This document shows positions 1 through 11,486 of a stretch of DNA of 64,000 nt, one piece after another (position 1 is the stretch's first letter; each line of letters opens with the position of its first letter). Position numbers and translations under genes: made by a program. The notes below the pieces were generated by a model that was not told where the DNA came from, searched no databases, and saw only the letters and a program-made list of their open reading frames with translations. This DNA comes from Lumbricus terrestris (lineage: Eukaryota > Annelida > Clitellata > Crassiclitellata > Lumbricidae), in contig OX457041.1 in the NCBI GenBank assembly GCA_949752735.1, positions 23,664,390 through 23,728,389 on the forward strand. The letters run 5' to 3'.

Positions 1-836
1 ATAAGCCTAAAATTATCCAGCTCCCAACAGCTCCTAAAAGAAGCCGGGCCTCATGGTATTTTTCCCTCTGCCCCGTCTCCTCGGGTGCTGGTGCAAAAAC
101 AGAAACTCTGCCTTTGTACAGAGACATATACAGGGTGCGCCAAAAAAACCATCCCTAGGTTTTTTGTCAATATCATGGCCAGAAAAAAGAATTTCGAAAT
201 GAAATTTTACAGGCTCAAAGACAATTCATATTTACACATGATGGTCAGATTCCATCAAAATATTTCAAACACAACAAAAGTTATACCACTTTTAGTGAGG
301 CCACCCACCGTTTTTTGACGATTCAAAAACGAAGCGCAACAAAAAGCAACAAAAACACGATTTTATTATGTCTCATCTGAGTCATCTCAGATAACTGTTG
401 TCAAACAAACTGTTGATATTGTAAAAACAGAAGTAATGACTTAATTAATAATATATACGAATGTTGATTCGTAGTATAGGCCTACAACACGTTTTGCGTG
501 TCGTTTTGTCGTGCTTCTGTGAGGTTGGGCCCCACAGTTTTACCGAACAGGGCCCCCACATTTGTTAATCCGGCCCTGCGTTGGTGTAACACAAACTGCG
601 CCGTAGAAACAGATCGAGATAGAATGAGCAGTTGACCGAAATCTGATGGTCAGAGCAATTTTTCTACACGTACGAGAGTTCCAGGTTAGCCTATATCGTC
701 GGAGATAGACCCATCAACAAAAAGCAAAACCCATCAAAGGGCTGTCCATTATTTCAACAATAGAGTTCAATTTAAAGTGCAATTGACTACGGGTGACTAT
801 GGTGATAAATGATACATATATTTAGGATCATGGCTT
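1..836. other. Left-edge sequence, no gene recognised
   Basis: I see no convincing exon, RNA gene or complete element here. A TA-flanked 'cagggtgcgcc' near 130 looks like one end of a mariner-like element, but I could not find the partner end. The stretch is moderately AT-rich. Confidence 0.4.
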
Positions 837-1106
837 CAGTGGCGTAACAACTAAGCCGGGGGCCCGTGGACATTCTCAGCTTGGGGGCCCCTATCCATTA
901 ACTAGACTAAGCAGTGAAAACAATGAGATAACTATTTTAAAACAAGAGCGCCTATTATATCTGAAGTAATTTTGGTAGCTCAATTATAGTATACATAGGC
1001 CTACTGATGAGTTTTCATAAAGTTTCGCTTCATGAATGTCAGTATTCAACACTGTCATCAATAATTCATTGTTAATACACATTAATGGTTCAATGCAAAA
1101 CAGGAA

Positions 1107-1475
1107 AACGGTTCCACGACAGCTGGTCTACAGACAACTCGTATTGATGAAATAGAAACTGGATTTATGGGGGGAAACGTTAAATGGTTTTCTAGCTTAA
1201 ATAGAAGCTGGATTCATGATTTTCATTCATGTATTTCACCATGCATCCAGCTTTTATTTCAGGTCTAAAAATGCCTTCATCCAGCTTCTATTTCAGATAT
1301 AAAAATACCTTAATCCAGTTTCCACTTCTTAAGCGTTTTTCATCAACCGATCTTCTATTTTAGATCTAAATTTATTATTTATACCTTCATCCAGCTGAAA
1401 AAAACTTTCATCCATGAATGATCCAGCTTCCATTTCTCAAGCGCTGGACCAGTTGTCTGTAGACCAGTTGTCGTG
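1107..1475. repeat. Foldback segment with iterated 'atccagcttctattt' motif
   Basis: Arms near 1107-1132 (cgacagctggtctacagaca...) and 1448-1475 (...tgtctgtagaccagttgtcg) are inverted repeats. Between them a motif close to 'catccagcttctatttca' recurs about five times in both full and decayed form. The same motif recurs inside the unrelated element at 6729-7220. Confidence 0.7.
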
Positions 1476-1719
1476 ACATCCATACAGGGGTCCATATATA
1501 CACACACTACGTGCCTCTAATGTAGACTCACTGTTGTCTGTAGTTCTTCGTAGAATTACTTCGTGAATTTGGCTATTCTAGCCTTACTGTTCGCAAACGC
1601 AGAAGCCTGAAATTTTCGATTTTCTCAGCTCCTTTAGTAATGACTGCCAGAACTGTACGTGCGTTTCATAGCCTATGGCATTCCTATTAGATGATTATTT
1701 TCGATTAGGTACCGCATTA

Positions 1720-1839
1720 GGGGTCATCCATAAAGTACGTCACGCTCCGGGGGGTCGAAGGAAGTGTGACAGTTTGTGACAGGGGGGCGGGGGGTCAAAA
1801 ATGGTCAGAAATAGCGTGACGTACTTTATGGATGAGCCC
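1720..1839. mobile_element. 120-bp MITE, PIF/Harbinger-like
   Basis: Terminal inverted repeats ggggtcatccataaagtacg and the complementary end cgtactttatggatgagccc bound 120 bp. TTA lies on both sides (1717-1719 and 1840-1842). A 3-bp TTA duplication fits PIF/Harbinger. It is nested inside the 837-2591 element. Confidence 0.8.
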
Positions 1840-1929
1840 TTAGTGATAATCCAGATAAAAGTAACTGAATTGATGAATGACTTATTATGAGCCCGAATGA
1901 AGGTGCAGTGTGTATCAGTTACTTCAAAG

Positions 1930-2155
1930 CTTGGCTTGTATAGAGACACTGACAGAGACACATGCAGAGACAAAAATAGGTACACACAATGCACACAGAG
2001 AGAGACAGACAGACATACATACCTCTCTCTCTCTCTCTCCAGAGAGAGAGATAGGTCACACACATCCGATGACCCATATTTCTGTCTGTCTGACAGACAG
2101 GGAGAAACAGACAGATAGACACACACACGCGCACACGCACACACACAGCCATAAT
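1930..2155. repeat. Low-complexity CAGA/CT/CA microsatellite tract
   Basis: Runs of (CAGA)n, (CT)n, (GA)n and (CA)n. The open frames here on both strands follow from the simple repeats and are not genes. Confidence 0.9.
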
Positions 2156-2599
2156 TAGAGGGAGCCGGAAAGAAATCAGATACTATTTCAAGCATCATTC
2201 CTTAACGCTGGATTTGACTTATCGGATAAGGACGATTAAGTGATGTGTGCACCTCTGGTCGCGCACTAGGATGACCTCCATGACCTCCGTATACCCTAGC
2301 CGTAGACCCCGCCCCTAATGTACAACTAAGTGTTGATGTCTACTACGGGTCAAATGCTCTCACATCCGATGACCCCAGACAACGACACATGCGTCTCATT
2401 TATCATATCCGTCGTATCCAAGCTAGGCCATAGACTCTACAATCTGAAAGTGACTAACTGAAACTAACTATAAAACGGAAAAACTCCAAAAAAGTACATG
2501 ACACTTTTTTACTTAATAAGCTTGGGGGCCCTTTGGATCTCGGGGGCCCGTGGATTTTGTCCACCTTCGTTATATGGTTGTTACGCCACTGCATGGCTT

Positions 2600-2857
2600 A
2601 GTATGCTATAGGTTCCATTCATCTGCGAGCCATTGGTCAATGTAGGCGTACGGTATTAGTTTGTGTTGCACCAACGTCTTTGTGTAGTCTATCATTAGTA
2701 TCTTAAGACTACTCGGGTAAGATACCAATTGCGACAGATTCTCGATTTTTAGATTGCTCGCTTGTATGCTTTCGTATCTGAGTATACCCTAATGGCATAG
2801 TTTGAAAAAGACGATGACGTGCCATCGACACCAAAGAACAGCGCATAAATGAGTTAT
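2600..2857. other. Intergenic, nothing recognised
   Basis: No gene or repeat boundary that I can support. Confidence 0.4.
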
Positions 2858-3050
2858 TGGGCATGAGGGGACCGGTGGCACATTGGATAACACATTAGAC
2901 AACACATTGGATAACACATTGGATGACACATTGGATAACACATTGGATAACACACTGGTATGGTGATCAACGGAGCTGAGTTCGATTTCCGAAGCCCCTC
3001 CCATAGGATAGACGTGCTTTGCAGGTTTTGCCTTGAGCATGATAGTGGCG
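2858..3050 (+). repeat. tRNA-related SINE with 12-bp internal expansion
   Basis: It resembles the SINE at 13440: a 'gcacattggataacac' segment, a B-box-like 'gagttcgatttc' and the downstream words 'gacgtgctttgcagg'. The 'cacattggataa' unit is tandemly repeated about six times (2880-2955) where the other copies have one or two. Ends are approximate. Confidence 0.65.
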
Positions 3051-3224
3051 CTATGAAAGTTGGATTTAATTAGATCTATGCACTTGATCGATGACAGAGC
3101 AGAGCATCGAGATGAAAAAGACTGAACTCATACAATATTATGACGTCACAGGGTTTGGAGAAACTTTGTGATAAAACGAATTTTACGTCACTGACGTTAT
3201 CAAGGTATAACGATCGATTTCATA

Positions 3225-4945
3225 AGACTCGTAATCGTAATCGTAAACTCGAGATTTCTAAAGCGCCACTCGAAAGCCAAGCGCAGGGCACCAGCTTATT
3301 CACGAGCGCTGCGTTGCGTTAGAAGGGTTGTCCATGAGAATAGTCCGTGGTGGTCCGGGTCGAGTTACCATTGGATCAGGACAAATGCGTTGTGTTAGAA
3401 GGGTTGTCCGTGAGAGTAGTCCGTGGTGGTCCGGGTCGAGTTACCATAGGGTCAGAGGGGCGGAACAGCTACTAAGGTGGGTGTCGTCTGGGCCGAGAAT
3501 TGGAGGGTGGAGGATCAGTTGAGATAGGGTAAGAGATCGTGAAAAGGAGTGTCTTAAGTTTCGAATGAAAAGCCCGAGGTGTGATGGACAGAGGAGCCTG
3601 AGGAAGGTTATGGTGTGTGATTAGAAATGATGATGAAGGGACTGAAAAGGATCGGAATTCAGGAGGCAGATCATTCCAAAGGCGTGGTGCTGAGATGGAT
3701 ATGGCTCGGTTGGAGAACTTGAGATGACTTGTGACCGGGAGTCGAGAAAGTGTAAGGCAGGCGGATGATCGGGTAGAACGGGTAGGCTGGATGGTGAAGA
3801 GTTCGCGAAGATAACTGGGCTGGGAGCATTGTAAAGAGTTGTAAGTTAAGGAGAGAACTTTGAAGTGGATTCGCTCTGGGATTTTCAGCCAGTGAAGAGA
3901 CTTGAGGACAGGGGTGATGTGATGATGTCTGGGTGTTCTGGTAACGGCTCTAGCTAGAGAATTTTGAATGAGTTGGAGGCGCTTAAGTTGTGTGGAATCA
4001 AGGTTTAAGAACAGGGAGTTGCAGTAGTCAAGCTTTGAGTGGACGATGGACGTAGCAATGGTTGAAGCAGTTTTGAAATCAAGCATAGGTCGGATGCGTC
4101 GGAGGTCCCGGATGTGCATGAAACAGGAGCGTGATAGGCTAGAGATGTGGTTAGAGAAGGAGAGATGCGAGTCAAACATTACACCAAGATTGCGAACAGG
4201 AGCATCGGAAGTAAAGGCGAGAGTTGAAGAGTTAGTCGATAGGTGTATTGAAGGGTCAGGGATTTTCTTGATTTGGTCAGGAAGGCCAAGAATAATGAAC
4301 TCTGTTTTTGATGGGTTGAGGCAGAGGAGGTTTGAGGACATCCATTGAGAGATCAGATTGACCACATTGAGAAGTTGAGCAATGGCGGTGGAGAAAGAGC
4401 CTGGGGAGAACGATATAAAGAGTTGGGTGTCGTCTGCGTAGAGATGGTGGTCAACAGACGAGGATTTTATTAGATGACTTAAAGGAGTGGTGTAGAGAAT
4501 GAAGAGCAACGGACCCAGGACGGAGCCTTGAGGAACGCCACAAGATAGTGGAAGGGGTTGTGAACAGTGACCGGAGGCTTTGACGGAGAAGGACCTGGAA
4601 GACAAATAGGACTGGAACCAGAGTAGAGCGGTGCCAGAGACGCCAAAAGAAGAAGAAAGTCGATTTAGAAGGAGATTGTGATCGATGGTGTCGAATGCAG
4701 CGGAGATGTCAAGGAGGCAGAGGCAGGAGACTTGCTGATGACTGACGGCAGAAACCAGTTTATTATACAGAGAGACGAGTAGAGTTTCTGTAGAGTGGTG
4801 TTTGGTGAAGCCGGATTGGTGGGGGTTGAGGAGTGAGTTAGAAGCGAGGTAATCGTTTAGCCGGGAAAGGACAATTCGTTCGGTTAATTTAGATAGAAAA
4901 AGAAAGGTTGGAGATGGGTCGGTAATTTGATAGGTTTTCCTTGAG
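3225..4945 (-). mobile_element. 5'-truncated CR1/L2-like LINE with reverse-transcriptase frame
   Basis: The minus strand encodes the C-terminal two-thirds of a non-LTR reverse transcriptase. Palm motif A (LLDISAAFDTIDH) lies near 4660-4700, GVPQGSVLGPLLF near 4500-4545, and the catalytic YADD near 4430-4441. The typical LINE C-terminus (SLHWLKIPERIHFK, then RLWNDLPPEFRS) follows. The frame stays open from about 4920 to the stop near 3472. Just upstream a T-run seems to carry a 1-nt shift, and the 5' half with the endonuclease is missing. The 3' tail is an (ACGATT)n repeat at about 3228-3250. An 80-bp unit is duplicated in the 3' UTR (3310-3470). It is probably immobile because the 5' part is gone. 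Confidence 0.85.
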
Positions 4946-4949
4946 ACTA

Positions 4950-5960
4950 ATGTTGAATCAGTTGTCAGCGTGGTAGTCGCAAATTAATTTTCGCGATCTT
5001 AGCAAAACAATACGTTAAATGCTGAATATGGATACTGGGACAGTTATTAGGATGACACACACACACACTCTCTCTCTAGCACACGTACCGGATCTAACCA
5101 TATTTTGAGTAACTATATGCATGGTGATCAGTCTATTTCACTGTGTAATTATTATAGTGTAGGTGTCTACTGATTTGAGACAGAAGAATGCCAATCAAAA
5201 TGTTTGCAAGCGGCAACGGACTCTGTTGTTATATATAGGCTGTCGTTAAGCACCAAGACTGGAGAACCTTCTTCAGCCTATAGTATATGAGAATTGAGAA
5301 ACCGTGTTGTGGTTTGACCGCCGAGTATTGTCAAACCGTGCTTGACTCAACAAATGGGAATTGTCAAATCGTCTTTGAAGCGCATACAATTATAGGCAAA
5401 ACGCGTGGACACCGTCTCTAACACATAAACATGTTAACAAACTACTTTCTCCGAATTCTGATTAGAGCTTTGTGGTCTGAGTGGTCAACATCCCAGAAGG
5501 CGTGTTTTCATTTGTCTCGTTGGTGGTCGCAAAACTCGATCTACTCTTCAGGGTAGAGATCAGATCGGCTAACTTTCTAAATAATATTTCCAATCAAAAA
5601 TGAATGGAGTACAATGAAAGAATAAGCATAGGCTAATTATGTCTGCATATGTGCAATGTAAGGTGATAGCGGATTTGACTTACAGGAGAATATATTCCCA
5701 CGGGCTTCATTAGACTATACCTGGTATAGTTTAGCTCGCAATTTATCCATCGTGACAACTTGGGGTTTTGCCTATTTATAATCTGCATTGACTCACCAAG
5801 CATTTAGTACACGCAGACTACCAATTATTTACTCGTTGACACGACAATCGAGTATTCGGTATGTATAATCCTGTCTGCCTACCATCTGGTTTCTTTGTTC
5901 AGGTCTCAATAACGTATACGGTCTTCACAAAAACCTACCAGGTCGGACTGAATGTGGCCC
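4950..5960. other. Repeat-poor spacer, no gene recognised
   Basis: About 1 kb with no supportable reading frame or element ends. A short (CA)n(CT)n microsatellite lies at about 5054-5078. Confidence 0.4.
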
Positions 5961-6094
5961 ATTAAATTTTAAACAAGTATAATGCCCAGGGTCGATGAGA
6001 GAAATACCGGGTCCCTAAGCAAATCAGCCACGGGCCCCTTAAGTATAGGCCTATGCTAAGGCTTTGTGAGAAAAATATTTTAGAAACACACTTG

Positions 6095-6350
6095 CCTTGC
6101 CTTGCCTTCAACCTTCCTCGGCACGACCTATAGGGTTGGTCGCATTCTGGACAATTCTTCTCCATCCTCTCCTGTCTTCGGTTGCTCTCAACAATTCCTC
6201 TGTTGATAATCCCGCCCATTCACACATGTTGTCCCACCACCTCTTGCTAGGTCTTCCTTTTGATTTTGCTCCCGGAACCGTTCCTCGCATAATTCCCTTC
6301 TCTGAGCAATCTCCATGTTTCCTCATGATGTGCCCGAAGTATGACATCTT
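6095..6350 (-). mobile_element. RTE-like LINE, C-terminal remnant
   Basis: The minus strand translates to a stretch with YFGHIMRKHG, then KGRPSKRWWDN, EWAGLSTEELL and RRGWRRIVQNAT. This order is typical of the extreme C-terminus of RTE-type or related endonuclease/reverse-transcriptase polyproteins. Only about 80 residues remain, followed on the minus strand by a short 'aaggcaagg' repeat. Confidence 0.7.
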
Positions 6351-6359
6351 CCTTCCTTT

Positions 6360-6728
6360 AATTGCCCCAACCTATTCGCAAGCGCTGCATCGTATCATCT
6401 CATGGTCAGTCAATAGAGCGATGCTACAGTATAGAGCGCAGTCCGGTTTTCAATGCATAAGACATCTTCAATTCTTCATGGGAACTATCTGCACAGCATC
6501 TGAAGCCTGAAATGGCTCCATGCAGTTCAATACGAGTGAGTTCTTTCAATTTGCTTTAATATGCCTAGCAATAACATCTATAATGTCGACCAGCTGCAGA
6601 GGTAGGCTAGGCCCTGACTAGAAGTAGCTATAGGCCTTTAGGATTTCACTCGTTCAGTCCAGAGGTTTGATTGCAGTGAATTCGAAAGCAAAAACCCTAG
6701 GGGTCTAGGCCCTACTTTGAATGGTTAA
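6360..6728. other. Spacer, nothing recognised
   Basis: No supportable gene. Its right end includes the TTAA (6725-6728) that flanks the next element. Confidence 0.4.
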
Positions 6729-7220
6729 ACCGTAGTTTAGGCTGATAAATTCTTTGTACCGTATTTTAGGCTGATAAATTATTTGGACATTATCCGAGGC
6801 TGCAAAATGTATATACAAGTAATTTCTGGATCGCCAGGTTCAATCCAGCTTCCATTTCAACTATAAAAATACCTTTATCCAGCTTCCATTTCTCTTGCGT
6901 TTTTCGTCAATCCAGCTTCTATTTCACCTGTAGAAGGTCTTCATCCAGTTTCCGTTACTTAAACGTGTTTCGTCAATCCAGCTTAATTCTATTTCACCTG
7001 TACGTTACTTAAACGCTTTTTCGTCAATCCAGCTTCCATTTATATACTGCAATTTTTCTTCTCGCGTTTTCAGTTTATATTGCTACTTCCGGTTGCTCGG
7101 AAATTGGAATAGCGCGTTGTATGGCGCACTATATATTCATGATTGGTGGTGTTTCTTAATTTATCAGCCTAAACTACAGGATATCGAAAACGGAAATAAT
7201 TTATCAGCCTAAACTACGGT
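6729..7220. mobile_element. TTAA-flanked MITE with long inverted repeats
   Basis: The ends accgtagtttaggctgataa (6729) and ttatcagcctaaactacggt (to 7220) are inverted repeats, and TTAA flanks both sides (6725-6728, 7221-7224). A second 'tttaggctgataaatt' copy lies just inside each end. TTAA targets are used by piggyBac and Kolobok types; no transposase is present. The core holds several 'tcaatccagcttctatttca' motifs (about 6840-7045), also seen at 1190-1440. Confidence 0.85.
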
Positions 7221-7224
7221 TTAA

Positions 7225-7920
7225 CCCTTTGAATATCTATTATGTAAGCGATAGTCATGACTTCCAGGGAGTCACGTGAACCCCCTTGACCTATGCTGCG
7301 GGCGCCCATGGTATGATTTGCGGATGGGTGGGGGGCTATATTAGACTTCGGCGGAAACAGAGCTTGACCGTTCACCTACATTATATTTCAATTGTTGAAC
7401 TACTTTTTGTAGGCCTACGTACCTGACCTAAAATGGTATATCAGTTTTATTGCAAATTAAACGAATCTAATAATATTACATAAAGGCTATCAGACGCCAT
7501 CAATCTTACAATTGGGCCTTGACGTTAACCTCTGCCAGTCGGTGTATCTAATAACCCGGATGACCCGTGTTGCTCTCTGTTACGTCTCCAGTTACACACT
7601 GCAGGCATTATATACATACATGTAGGCTCAATGACTGAGTAATGGATTCCAGTTTTGCCCAGTAATGCAGAGATAACCAGAAGATGCATGCATAACAAAA
7701 GTTGTATAAAGTAAAAGGACACAACGACGTACCACTGTAATTTTTTCCAGAAAGGGTATTATCAATATTTTGTCATGATTTTCAGGGGTCACGTGACCCC
7801 CTTGACTGCGGGCGTCCATGATTACAGGGTGGGTGGGTCGAAAATGGTCATTTTCGGCGTTACATAATTATTATGTAATGACACCTGTACGTGCTATTAC
7901 CACGAATAATAGCGGATTCA
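7225..7920. other. Spacer with a repeated 'gtcacgtgaccccct' word
   Basis: No gene recognised. Similar words occur at about 7255-7345 (gtcatgacttcc...gtcacgtgaacccccttgac...gcgggcgcccatg) and about 7770-7825 (gtcatgatttt...gtcacgtgacccccttgac...gcgggcgtccatg), so two copies of a short repeat are present. Confidence 0.45.
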
Positions 7921-7924
7921 GCAG

Positions 7925-8117
7925 ATTCGACCGTTTGCACATCACCCCATCCTCAAGTCACTTCACTGGTTGAAAATCCCAGAGCGATTAATTCACTTCA
8001 AATTAAGTTCTCTCCTTAAACTAAATGTACAGCTCTTTACAACGCTCCCAGCCCAGATATCTTCGCGAACTGTTCACCATCCAGCCTTAGTACCCGTTGT
8101 ACCCGATCATCCGCCTG
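7925..8117 (+). mobile_element. CR1/L2-like LINE, 5' part of interrupted copy
   Basis: It encodes the HHITPxLKSLHWLKIPERI region of the same LINE family as the copy at 3225-4945, with decayed frames. It is interrupted at 8118 by a hAT-type element and resumes at 11487. The 8-bp duplication TCCGCCTG (8110-8117 and 11479-11486) marks the insertion. Confidence 0.8.
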
Positions 8118-8689
8118 CAGTGGCGGCGCCAGGATTTCAGGTTTGGGGGGGCTGAAGCCCCAAGCCTTCCTCCCTCCCAGAGACGCAACTAGAACATTTT
8201 CTTCCCAGGGCGGCCATATTGCAATCGCGCGAAGCTGCTAGTGCCGAATGCATGAACGAAGCACAAACCGACCAAGGGTTTTACAAGAAATTGTGCACTA
8301 GCACAAACGCGCTCCACATTGCAAGATGTAGTTGGAGATTGAGTGGGTTATTTAAACGAAGTCAGCAATAATTGTTGACGTTTTTGATTTTTGGTGTATC
8401 TGGCCGCAATTCTAGATTAAGTTCCGAATTATCATAAACAAAAGTGCCCAACTAAGGTAGCAAAATAGAATGGGAGCTCCTCAAACGCGTCCGCTTAAAG
8501 TCTATGCCGTGCCAGCGCTGTACCATACCCCAAATTTCAGTCATCTGAGCCGAAAGGCAATGCATTATACACAGTGCGTGAGCACATAGCAGCCCGAGTA
8601 GCTATGTGGTGCAGACAGTGAGGTAATGTAAAGTCCCTATTGTGTTTGATATACGGATATGCAAGCACTCAAAAACACCGTTGACTAGA

Positions 8690-10150
8690 GTTCCAAGTTA
8701 TCACAATAAGAGGTGTCCAACACAGCATTAATATTCAGAAATTCCACAAAACAATGGTGTGCAATTCAGTATTATCGTATAAAAAGTCAACCATGGACAC
8801 AGTCTCGGGATCCAAGTTGTCCCAATAAGAGGTGTCCAACACAGTATTAATAGTTAGAAATTTTACAATAAAATGGTGTGCAATTCAGTAATATTGTGTA
8901 AACAGTCGACCATGGACACAGACTCGAGATCCAAGTTGTCACAATAAAAGGTGTCCAACACAGCATTAATATTCAGAAAATCCACAATACAATGGTGTGC
9001 AATTCAGTACTATCGTATAAAAAGTCAACCATGTACACAGACTCGAGATCCAAGTTATCACAATAAAAGGTGTCCAACACAGTATTAATACTCAGAAATT
9101 TTACAATAAAAAAGTAATAACAATAATGGAGGCCGTTACCCTGAACATTCAATTAAGATAATCACGAATAAAAATAAATCACAATAAAGGTGTCCAACAG
9201 CGTATTAATATTCAGAAAATCCACAATACAATGGTGTGCAATTCAGTACTATCGTATAAAAAGTCGGCAATGGACACGGACTCGAGTTCCAAGTTCTCAC
9301 AATAAATTATTTATTAATCAGCAGTTTAACGACATCTTATAGCTACAAAGGCTGTTGACGTCTTTAAAGATTTTAACGTACATGTCCATTCACTTTTGTT
9401 CAACTGTTCAGCAGTTTTGTCCTTTTGCTCTCTGTTTTCGTTTCCTTTTTCCGAAGTTTGATGACATCTTATTATACATTTGCACATTTCATGATGTTCA
9501 CATAATACAATAAAGGTGTCCAACACAGGAATAATATTCAGAAATATTACAATAAAATGGTGTGCAATTCAGTTTTATAGTATAAAAAGTCGGCCATGGA
9601 CACGGACTCGAGTTCTAAGTTATCACAATAAAGGTGTCCAACACAGTATTAATATTCAGAAATTCCCCAATAAAATGGTGTGCAATTAAGTATTATCGTA
9701 TAAAAAGTCGGCAATGTACAAGGACTCGAGTTCCAAGTTATCACAATAAAGGTGTCCAACACAGAATTAATATTCAGAAATTTTACAATAAAATGGTGTG
9801 CAATTCAGTTTTATCGTATAAAAATTCGGCCATGGACACGAACTCGAGTTCCAAGTTATCACAATAAAGGTGTCCAACACAGAATTAATATTCAGAAATT
9901 TTACAATAAAATGGTGTGCAATTCAGTTTTATAGTATAAAAAGTCGGCCATGGAGACGGACTCGAGTTCCAAGTTATCACAATAAAGGTGTCCAACACAA
10001 TATTATTGCTCAGAAATTTTACAATAAAAAAGGCATCACAATAATGGATGGATCCGATTTGACCAGGGTCTATGACAACAGAGGCCGTTACCCTGAACAT
10101 TCAATTTAAATAATCACAAATACAAATAAATCACAATAAAGGTGTCCAAC
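8690..10150 (+). repeat. 118-120 bp tandem satellite, about eleven units
   Basis: Units can be anchored on 'ggtgtccaaca' at 8712, 8831, 8950, 9069, 9189, 9515, 9633, 9751, 9869, 9987 and 10141. Steps are 119-120 bp in the left half and 118 bp in the right half. Many units contain a 'ctcgag' core. A longer variant with 'ggccgttaccctgaacattcaatt' recurs near 9128 and 10083, so there is higher-order structure. Non-unit sequence at about 9310-9505 interrupts the array. Confidence 0.9.
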
Positions 10151-10787
10151 AGCATTCACAGGACACTATTATAATTATCTGCCTGCATTTTACTATTGAC
10201 AGAAAACAGTTAAAGTTTCCTTAATTTAATACAAAAATATGCATGCTTAGATATATGCACACAATTATTTTATAATTATAATTATAATTATCTGCACACA
10301 AATGTTTTACATATATTTGCTAATAGCACTAGGACTTCTTAGTTGACCATTATATCAAACGTAGGCCTACATTCCCAGACAGTGGTGGTATACACAACAA
10401 GAATATAATAATTATTATACCGAAAATTACAAAAGCGCACACATTTGAGGTGTGTAAGAGAAACATGATGCAAATCTGACAACTACATTGTTGTGTCAAA
10501 GGCATTTCTGGATAAAACGCAATCTTCTGGATAATCACCAGTCTGTAATATTATTTTCATGCATGAAGTGCAGCACAGATGCAACACCACTATGGAAGAT
10601 TTTAAAATTTTCACATATTGCAGAGTTGTAAGTGCACTTTAAAGAGTCCAGCTCACTTGTGGTAGGGCTGACAGCTTCCAATCAATAAAGAAGAAACGGT
10701 TTACAGTAGGCAGCTACTAAATGCAACAAAACTGGTTCACTAAATGTGTAGAATTTGCAATACAATGAATGAAATGATCTATAAAAC

Positions 10788-10822
<35 letters not shown>
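10788..10822. repeat. (TA)n microsatellite
   Basis: A run of alternating TA inside the 8118-11478 element. Confidence 0.95.
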
Positions 10823-10825
<3 letters not shown>

Positions 10826-11486
10826 ATGTATATTATATATAATAAATTATATTGTTGATTTCGATGCCATTGACCATTGTCTAGCTTTCTTATTACGAAA
10901 TAAGCCGTTATGGATATTTTCTGCTTTTTGCTTTGGGGGCGGGGGCTGAGCCACATTTAGAGGCTATAACCCCTAGCCCTCTGACACCGCCACTGGCGCA
11001 AGCATCTACGCTATGATTATGTAGTTGATTGCAGGAGGAAGATAATCCTAAACATTCTTTTGTGACGATGATTAAATTTGTGAAATATGCGAAAAATCAA
11101 GAGAAAATACAGCTTTGCACCACTTTTTGAAGGACTAGGCAATTTCGATATTTCTATACGTCTAATACTTATAAAACGGTTTCAATCTGAAACGAGGTGT
11201 CTAAGAGCCATGATGTTTCTTCGACAATTTCGACAACCCTGTCCGGTTGCATGGTCAAAAGGTAAGGGTGCAAACTTGTCACCCGTTTTCATAGACTGAG
11301 GCCAAGAAATGAAGTCGCTACCTTCATTCACAAATAGATTTCGATGCCGTTGATGATTGTCTAGTTTTCTTATTACGAAATTAGCCGTTATAGACATTTT
11401 CCGCATTTTGCTTTGGGGGGGCTGAGCCGCATTCAGGGGGGGCTTAGCCCCCTCCAGCCCCCCCTGGCGCCGCCACTGTCCGCCTG

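Larger units (their letters stand above)
837..2591. mobile_element. hAT-type element with 8-bp target duplication
   Basis: The ends are inverted repeats: CAGTGGCGTAACAAC at 837 and its reverse complement GTTGTTACGCCACTG ending at 2591. They are flanked by an exact 8-bp duplication, CATGGCTT (829-836 and 2592-2599). CAGTG-type ends with 8-bp duplications are typical of the hAT superfamily. No transposase reading frame is visible, so it is non-autonomous. It carries a foldback sequence (about 1107-1475), a TTA-flanked MITE (1720-1839) and low-complexity DNA (about 1930-2150). Subterminal 'gggggcccgtgga' words occur near both ends. Confidence 0.9.
8118..11478. mobile_element. 3.36-kb hAT-type element carrying a satellite array
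   Basis: The ends are perfect 16-bp inverted repeats, CAGTGGCGGCGCCAGG at 8118 and CCTGGCGCCGCCACTG ending at 11478, within an exact 8-bp target duplication TCCGCCTG. No transposase frame is visible. The centre is a 118-120 bp tandem array (about 8690-10150). The right end occurs twice: a copy of the terminal 130 bp ends internally near 10996 (about 10860-10996 versus 11340-11478). This suggests nested or tandem amplification. Confidence 0.9.

Noticed and set aside
130..300. Mariner-like element from 'tacagggtgcgcc'
   Set aside because: Only one candidate end found; no transposase motif and no partner end.
1740..2198. 152-residue minus-strand frame
   Set aside because: Runs through a MITE and CT/CA microsatellites; the composition is only simple repeats.
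8690..10150. Regular repeats resembling a CRISPR array
   Set aside because: The whole 118-bp unit repeats without unique spacers and lies inside a eukaryotic transposon.
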